10,318 nt of DNA from Gammaproteobacteria bacterium (GTDB taxonomy: Bacteria; Pseudomonadota; Gammaproteobacteria; Eutrophobiales; Eutrophobiaceae), in the NCBI GenBank assembly GCA_012270695.1, contig JAAXHV010000042.1, positions 1 through 10,318 on the forward strand, written 5' to 3'. Within the stretch, counting starts at the first letter, position 1; each line of letters opens with the position of its first letter. The position numbers were made by a program, and so were the translations under genes. The notes beneath the pieces are model-generated. The model saw only the letters and a program-made list of their open reading frames with translations. It had not been told where the DNA came from and did not search any database. Below are positions 6,307-10,318 of this stretch, piece after piece.

Positions 6307-6582
6307 TTACTTCGATGTTTTTTTATCTGCGGCATGGCCGCGAAACGTCCGGGTGATGGCAAACTCACCCAGTTTATGGCCGACCATATTCTCGGAAATA
6401 AAAACCGGCACATGGTCGCGGCCGTTATGGATTGAAATCGTCAGTCCGACCATATCCGGCACTATCATCGACCTTCTGGACCATGTCTTGATGGGTCGTT
6501 TGTCATTATTCTGTCTCGCAGTTTCGACCTTTTTCATCAAATGATGGTCTATGAACGGCCCTTTCTTAATCGAACGCGGCAT
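6307..6582 (-). CDS. rpsS: Small ribosomal subunit protein uS19
   Basis: S19 is a 30S head protein forming bridge B1a and contacting A-site tRNA through its C-terminal tail. The product is 91 residues (E. coli 92). It starts PRSIKKGPFIDHHLMKKV, has TWSRRSMIVPDMVG in the middle, and carries the signature EFAITRTFRGHAADKK near the end. Only 2 bp separate it from the rplB stop, so coupling is likely. No irregularities are seen. Confidence 0.98.
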   Translation of the reverse strand: MPRSIKKGPFIDHHLMKKVETARQNNDKRPIKTWSRRSMIVPDMVGLTISIHNGRDHVPVFISENMVGHKLGEFAITRTFRGHAADKKTSK

Positions 6583-6584
6583 GG

Positions 6585-7409
6585 CTAATTCTTCCTTTTA
6601 CGAATAATCATGTTGTCGGTACGTTTATTCTTCCTTGTCTTGTAACCTTTGGTGGGATAACCCCAGGGCGTGCAAGGGTGCCGGCCCCCGGATGAACGTC
6701 CCTCACCGCCGCCATGGGGATGATCAACCGGATTCATGGCCACGCCGCGCACCGTCGGACGAATACCGCGCCAGCGTTTTGCCCCTGCCTTGGCTAATTT
6801 TTGCAGTGAATGTTCGACGTTGCTTACCTCGCCGATAGTGGCCCGGCAATCCAGCGGCACTTTTCTGACTTCACCCGAGCGCAGGCGCAGTGTTGCATGG
6901 GCGCCTTCACGGGCGAGCAGTTGGACGCTGGTACCGGCGCTGCGCGCAAGTTGCGCTCCCTTGCCCGGTTTTAATTCCACGCAATGAACGTTTGCTCCCA
7001 CGGGAATATTGCGCAGGGACAGACAATTCCCTGGCGCTATTTCGGCCCGCGCGCCGGACATCAACTGCGCCCCGACCACCAGGCGGGCAGGCGCGATAAT
7101 GTAGCGGCGCTCGCCATCGGCGTAACATAACAGGGCAATATGCGCGGTGCGGTTGGGATCGTATTCAATCCTCTCCACCCGCGCCGCGATGCCGTCCTTG
7201 TCACGTTTGAAATCAACGATCCGGTAACGCTGTTTTGCGCCGCCGCCCCGATGCCTCACGGTAATTCTGCCGCGATTGTTGCGTCCTGCGGTCCTGCCCT
7301 GTTTTTCCACCAAAGGGCTGTACGGATCGCCCTTATACAGGTCCGGACTGACGACCTTGACGAGGCCCCGGCGACCCGGCGACGTTGGTTTCGGATTGAT
7401 TACCGGCAT
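6585..7409 (-). CDS. rplB: Large ribosomal subunit protein uL2
   Basis: L2 is among the largest and most conserved 50S proteins; it is needed for subunit association and peptidyl-transferase activity. The product is 274 residues (E. coli 273). The N-terminal OB-fold domain has GRNNRGRITVRHRGGG (42-57) and YRIVDFKRDKDGI. The SH3-like domain has RNIPVGANVH, KPGKGAQLARSAGT and RLRSGEVRKV. The C-terminal signature MNPVDHPHGGGEGR (225-238) places H230 at the E. coli His229 position. An AGGAG element (7421-7425, minus strand) lies 11 nt before the ATG, inside the end of rplW. The gap to rplW is 6 bp. Confidence 0.98.
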   Translation of the reverse strand: MPVINPKPTSPGRRGLVKVVSPDLYKGDPYSPLVEKQGRTAGRNNRGRITVRHRGGGAKQRYRIVDFKRDKDGIAARVERIEYDPNRTAHIALLCYADGERRYIIAPARLVVGAQLMSGARAEIAPGNCLSLRNIPVGANVHCVELKPGKGAQLARSAGTSVQLLAREGAHATLRLRSGEVRKVPLDCRATIGEVSNVEHSLQKLAKAGAKRWRGIRPTVRGVAMNPVDHPHGGGEGRSSGGRHPCTPWGYPTKGYKTRKNKRTDNMIIRKRKN

Positions 7410-7415
7410 TTCTGA

Positions 7416-7709
7416 TCAGGCTCCTGTGAAATCTATGTCAAAGCCGGGCTTCAGCCTGACGTAGGCTTTCTTCCAGTCCGGACGTTTGCCGCGCGCGCGC
7501 CGGAACATCTTGCTCTTGCCGCGCACGTTCAGCACCTGTACCGACTCGACCTCGACTTCAAACATTTTTTCCACTGCTTTCTTGATATCCGGTTTGTTCG
7601 CATCACGCATGACCTTAAAGACGAATTGCCGGTATTTATCAGCCGTATACGTGCTTTTTTCCGTCACTCGCGGCTCCAGCAGTATTTTCATCAGCCTTTC
7701 GTCTTTCAT
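7416..7709 (-). CDS. rplW: Large ribosomal subunit protein uL23
   Basis: L23 lies at the tunnel exit and is the main docking point for trigger factor and SRP. The product is 97 residues from the chosen start (E. coli 100). Landmarks are RLMKILLEPRVTEKST near the N-terminus, YRQFVFKV, ANKPDIKKAVEKMFEV and the basic loop RGKSKMFRRARGKRPDWKKAYVRL. Two ATGs are possible, 7718 and 7709. I prefer 7709 because it gives MKDERLMKIL, which aligns with E. coli MIREERLLKVL, and forms an ATGA overlap with the rplD stop. The 7718 start would add MAG and overlap rplD by 13 bp. Confidence 0.96.
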   Translation of the reverse strand: MKDERLMKILLEPRVTEKSTYTADKYRQFVFKVMRDANKPDIKKAVEKMFEVEVESVQVLNVRGKSKMFRRARGKRPDWKKAYVRLKPGFDIDFTGA

Positions 7710-8323
7710 GCCAGCCATTTCTCTACTTTTTCCAGGGCCGCTTTGGTTATCAGCACCCGTTCGAAACCGACCAGTGAATACGGATTGATCTCGTGGCTGT
7801 CTATCACGGCCACCCGCGCCAGGTTACGGGTTGCCAGGTGCAATTCCTCGCTGATGGAGTCGGTGATGATAAGCACCTCGTCCAGGCCCAGCTCAGCCAA
7901 TGCCTCCAGCGCAGCCTTCGTTTTTGCCGCGCTGATATTCAACTCATCGATACAGAGCAACCTTTCCTGGCGCACCAGTTCCGACAGGATGGAGCGCAAC
8001 GCCCCGCGATACATTTTCCTGTTCACTTTGCTGGCATAGGTGCGCTGGTTGTTTGCGAAAGTAACGCCGCCGCCACGCCAGATAGGGCTCCGGATCGTGC
8101 CGGCTCTGGCCCGGCCGAGGCCTTTCTGGCGCCAGGGCTTTTTCCCGCCGCCCCTGGCCGCCGCGCGATTTTTCAATGACTTGTTTGCGCACCTGCCGTT
8201 TGCCAGGTATGAGGTCAGCACCTGGTGTACCAGGGGCTCATTGTAGTCTGCGGCAAACACCTGGTCGGCCACTTGCAACCGATCCGCCTGTTTTTTTCCG
8301 GCTTTGTGCAGTAACAATTCCAC
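7706..8323 (-). CDS. rplD: Large ribosomal subunit protein uL4
   Basis: L4 is an early-assembly 50S protein whose extended loop lines the exit-tunnel constriction. In E. coli it also represses its own operon through the S10 leader. The product is 205 residues (E. coli 201). The loop GKKPWRQKGLGRARAGTIRS (60-79) is intact, with K67 at the E. coli K63 position where macrolide resistance arises. KVNRKMYRGALRSILSELVRQ (about 98-118) and DEVLIITD follow. The start codon is GTG, one base after the rplC stop, and is preceded at 6 nt by AAGGGGGG. It is the only non-ATG start assigned here. Confidence 0.97.
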   Translation of the reverse strand: MELLLHKAGKKQADRLQVADQVFAADYNEPLVHQVLTSYLANGRCANKSLKNRAAARGGGKKPWRQKGLGRARAGTIRSPIWRGGGVTFANNQRTYASKVNRKMYRGALRSILSELVRQERLLCIDELNISAAKTKAALEALAELGLDEVLIITDSISEELHLATRNLARVAVIDSHEINPYSLVGFERVLITKAALEKVEKWLA

Positions 8324-8324
8324 C

Positions 8325-8981
8325 TCAGTCCCCCCTTGTTAAGGCTGACTTGACCGCGGGTCTGACGATAAGCGTCCCCCCGGCGGCGCCCGGAACAGAG
8401 CCCTTGACCAGCACCAGGTTCCTATCTGCGTCAACCCTGACAACCTCCAGGTTCTGTGCCGTCTGTTTCACATTCCCCATGTGTCCTGACATTTTCTTGC
8501 CGGGAAAAACACGCCCCGGGGACTGGTTCTGGCCTATTGAACCGGGAGCTCGATGGGCGCGGGAATTACCGTGACTGTTGCGTTGGCTGCTGAAATTATG
8601 CCGCTTTATGACGCCTGCGTAGCCCTTGCCGATGGTCGTCCCGGTCACGTCGACTTTCTGGCCGATCTTAAAAATATCCACCGTTATTTCCGAACCCGCG
8701 GTCACAGTTCCGGCCTCGTCATTATCCAGCCTGAATTCATGCAGGCCCTCGGCGGATTCAACACCGGCCTTGGCCAGCGTCCCGGCTTGTGGCTTGTTGA
8801 TCAGGTTGCGCCGTTTACTGCCGTACGCCACCTGCGCGGCACTGTATCCGTGCTTCTCGACAGTGGACAGGGAGGTAATCCTGTTGGGGTTGGCTTCTAT
8901 CACGGTGACAGGAACAGACTGGCCCGTTTCCGTGAAGACCCGGGTCATGCCACGCTTTTTGCCTACTATGCCAATCGTCAT
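8325..8981 (-). CDS. rplC: Large ribosomal subunit protein uL3
   Basis: L3 is one of the first proteins to bind 23S rRNA, and its internal loop reaches near the peptidyl-transferase centre. The product is 218 residues, about nine longer than E. coli; a small part of the excess is the C-terminal VKSALTRGD. It begins GIVGKKRGMTRVFTETG, with KVDVTGTTIGKGYAGVIKRH (109-128) and the loop HRAPGSIGQNQSPGRVFPGK. Q153 aligns with E. coli Gln150, the residue methylated by PrmB. The end has VVRVDADRNLVLVKGSVPG. The ATG at 8981 is 29 bp after the rpsJ stop, with only a weak GGG as ribosome site. Confidence 0.98.
   Translation of the reverse strand: MTIGIVGKKRGMTRVFTETGQSVPVTVIEANPNRITSLSTVEKHGYSAAQVAYGSKRRNLINKPQAGTLAKAGVESAEGLHEFRLDNDEAGTVTAGSEITVDIFKIGQKVDVTGTTIGKGYAGVIKRHNFSSQRNSHGNSRAHRAPGSIGQNQSPGRVFPGKKMSGHMGNVKQTAQNLEVVRVDADRNLVLVKGSVPGAAGGTLIVRPAVKSALTRGD
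8330..8337 (-). promoter_or_regulatory. Purine-rich Shine-Dalgarno of rplD
   Basis: The minus strand reads AAGGGGGG here, ending 6 nt before the GTG start of rplD and lying inside the last codons of rplC. It supports the GTG as the true start. The six-G run is less specific than a standard AGGAGG. Confidence 0.6.
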
Positions 8982-9010
8982 GTTTCTGACCCGGTGCGAA
9001 CCTGTTGCCT

Positions 9011-9325
9011 TCAGCTCAGTTTTATCTGGACGTCCACGCCTGCGGCCAGGTCCAGCTTCATTAACGCATCAACCGTTTTGTCCGTGGGGTTGACGATATC
9101 GACCAATCTCTTATGCGTCCTGATCTCATACTGATCCCTGGCATCCTTGTTGGCATGGGGCGAGATTAAAACGGTATAGCGTTCTTTTTTTGTCGGCAAC
9201 GGGATTGGTCCCTTGACCTGCGCGCCGGTGCGGCGCGCAGTCTCGACGATCTCGCGGGTGGACTGATCGATTAACCGGTGATCGAACGCCTTCAACCTGA
9301 TCCTGATAATCTGTTGTTGCGCCAT
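9011..9325 (-). CDS. rpsJ: Small ribosomal subunit protein uS10 (NusE)
   Basis: S10 is a 30S head protein; as NusE it also pairs with NusB in transcription antitermination and links NusG to ribosomes. The product is 104 residues (E. coli 103). It has RIRLKAFDHRLIDQSTREI (8-26), RTGAQVKGPIPLPTKKERYT, SPHANKDARDQYEIRTHKR and DLAAGVDVQIKLS, nearly identical to E. coli by memory. The ATG at 9325 is preceded by an AAAAGAG-type ribosome site. Unusually, the upstream neighbour is fusA at 36 bp, with neither tuf nor a long leader between. Confidence 0.98.
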   Translation of the reverse strand: MAQQQIIRIRLKAFDHRLIDQSTREIVETARRTGAQVKGPIPLPTKKERYTVLISPHANKDARDQYEIRTHKRLVDIVNPTDKTVDALMKLDLAAGVDVQIKLS

Positions 9326-9361
9326 GGCTCTGTCACTCTTTTCGCAGTATCTGAAGATAAA
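9326..9361 (-). other. Short fusA-rpsJ junction lacking tuf and the S10 leader
   Basis: These 36 bases separate the fusA TAG from the rpsJ ATG. On the minus strand they read TTTATCTTCAGATACTGCG and then a GAAAAGAG ribosome-site region. A GATACT hexamer is weakly -10-like, but no -35 element lies about 17 bp upstream, so I call no promoter. There is no terminator hairpin and no room for a folded leader of the E. coli type. Confidence 0.7.
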
Positions 9362-10318
9362 CTAACTGGTGTTTCTTCTGGTGATTTCTTCCGCTATCCC
9401 GGGCGGCACCGGAATATATTTGGCGAACTCCATCGTGTACGTGGCGCGCCCCTGGGTGGCTGAACGCAACGCGGTCGCATAGCCGAACATCTGTTCGAGC
9501 GGCACTTCCGCCTTGATGATCTTTCCGGCCGGCGTGGTGGCGGTCGCCGACAGGATGCCGCGCCGCCGGCTCAAGTCGCCTGTTACCGAACCCAGGTAGT
9601 CTTCCGGCGTCACTACTTCCACGCTCATGACCGGTTCCAGCAGGATCGGCGCGGCCTTGTCGGCGCCGTTCTTGAAGCCCATGGAAGCCGCTATCTTGAA
9701 GGCAATTTCACTGGAATCCACATCATGATAGGAACCGTCATACAAGGTTACTTTCACGTCCACCATCGGGTAGCCGGCTACAACGCCGCTCTCCATCTGT
9801 TCCTGTATGCCCTTGTTTACAGCCGGGATATAATCTTTGGGTATGACGCCGCCGGCAATGTTATTTATGAACTCATAACCGTGTCCGGGTTCCTGCGGCT
9901 CGATTTTCAGTATGACGTGGCCGTACTGCCCGCGCCCACCGGTCTGGCGTACAAACCTGCCTTCCGCCTTCTCCACCGGTTTTCTGATGGTTTCGCGATA
10001 TGCCACCTGCGGCTTGCCGACGTTGGCGTCCACCTTGAATTCCCGTTTCAACCGGTCCACGATAATCTCAAGGTGTAATTCACCCATTCCCGAGATGATG
10101 GTCTGCCCGGACTCATCATCGGTATGTACCCGAAAAGAGGGATCTTCCTGCGCCAGTTTGCCCAGGGCCATGCCCATTTTTTCCTGATCAGGCCTGGTTT
10201 TCGGCTCCACCGCGACGGAAATGACCGGGTCGGGGAATTCCATCCTTTCGAGGACGATGGCGCGCTGCGCGTCACACAAGGTATCACCGGTGGTGACGTC
10301 CTTAAGGCCCACCGCAGC
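9362..10318 (-). CDS. fusA: Elongation factor G, C-terminal part (cut by window edge)
   Basis: EF-G is the GTPase that drives tRNA-mRNA translocation and, with RRF, ribosome recycling. The visible 318 codons run from the right edge (reading AAVGLKDVTTGDTL) to a TAG; the GTP-binding domain lies outside. The GTG at 10310-10312 is an internal valine, not a start. Domain III includes SGMGELHLEIIVDRL. Domain IV includes GRGQYGHV and the tip region SYHDVDSSEIAFK, whose histidine matches the one near E. coli 583-584. Domain V includes LEPVMSVEV, GDLSRRRGI, EVPLEQMFGYAT and LRSATQGRATYTMEF. About 386 residues should precede it if the protein is of E. coli length. It reads directly into rpsJ. Confidence 0.97.
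   Translation of the reverse strand, partial: AAVGLKDVTTGDTLCDAQRAIVLERMEFPDPVISVAVEPKTRPDQEKMGMALGKLAQEDPSFRVHTDDESGQTIISGMGELHLEIIVDRLKREFKVDANVGKPQVAYRETIRKPVEKAEGRFVRQTGGRGQYGHVILKIEPQEPGHGYEFINNIAGGVIPKDYIPAVNKGIQEQMESGVVAGYPMVDVKVTLYDGSYHDVDSSEIAFKIAASMGFKNGADKAAPILLEPVMSVEVVTPEDYLGSVTGDLSRRRGILSATATTPAGKIIKAEVPLEQMFGYATALRSATQGRATYTMEFAKYIPVPPGIAEEITRRNTS

Noticed and set aside
9340..9361. Possible promoter (GATACT) between fusA and rpsJ
   Set aside because: No TTGACA-like element occurs at 16-18 bp upstream within the end of fusA. A lone weak -10 match is expected by chance.
10310..10312. GTG as the start of a shortened EF-G-like protein
   Set aside because: The reading frame continues to the window edge with residues that match EF-G (AAVGLKDVTTGDTL), so the GTG is an internal valine of a gene cut by the window.
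1..10318. Hidden novel system, mobile element or transferred segment in the cluster
   Set aside because: Every stretch is accounted for by conserved translation genes in the standard order. There is no insertion, no atypical composition by eye, and no repeats or attachment sites.

Overview
This window is the central part of a bacterial translation super-operon. Twenty-three genes all read on the minus strand, so transcription runs from the high-coordinate end to the low end. In transcription order they are fusA (3' part only), rpsJ, rplC, rplD, rplW, rplB, rpsS, rplV, rpsC, rplP, rpmC, rpsQ, rplN, rplX, rplE, rpsN, rpsH, rplF, rplR, rpsE, rpmD, rplO and secY (5' part only). Twenty-one encode ribosomal proteins. 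The others are elongation factor G and the SecY translocon channel. I saw no tRNA, rRNA, mobile element, CRISPR array, large repeat or frameshifted gene.

The host looks like a gammaproteobacterium, or at least a proteobacterium. Gene order matches the E. coli S10 and spc operons exactly. S10, L2, L16, S8, L14, SecY and others align almost without gaps to their E. coli counterparts from memory. S14 is the long, zinc-free type. GC content looks moderate (mid-50s percent by eye). I cannot assign a genus.

Region by region: 9362-10318 is the C-terminal part of EF-G, from the end of domain II through domain V. 4403-9325 is the S10 cluster (S10, L3, L4, L23, L2, S19, L22, S3, L16, L29, S17). 240-4338 is the spc cluster (L14, L24, L5, S14, S8, L6, L18, S5, L30, L15). 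1-236 is the start of secY. With the starts chosen here about 97% of the window is coding. The largest gaps are 64 bp (rpsQ-rplN), 39 bp (rpsE-rpmD), 36 bp (fusA-rpsJ), 31 bp (rpsN-rpsH) and 29 bp (rpsJ-rplC), and several neighbours overlap. No stretch over 300 bases lacks a gene.

The main departure from the E. coli plan is the fusA-rpsJ junction. No tuf gene (EF-Tu) lies between them, and the 36-bp gap is too short for the S10 promoter and L4-binding leader known from E. coli. The spc boundary likewise shows no convincing promoter, and no obvious S8-binding hairpin is visible at the rplX-rplE junction. The set is therefore probably transcribed as part of one long str-S10-spc unit whose feedback control differs from E. 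coli. Smaller points are an acidic C-terminal tail on S3 and a GTG start for L4. I found no new biological system; this is a core housekeeping region.
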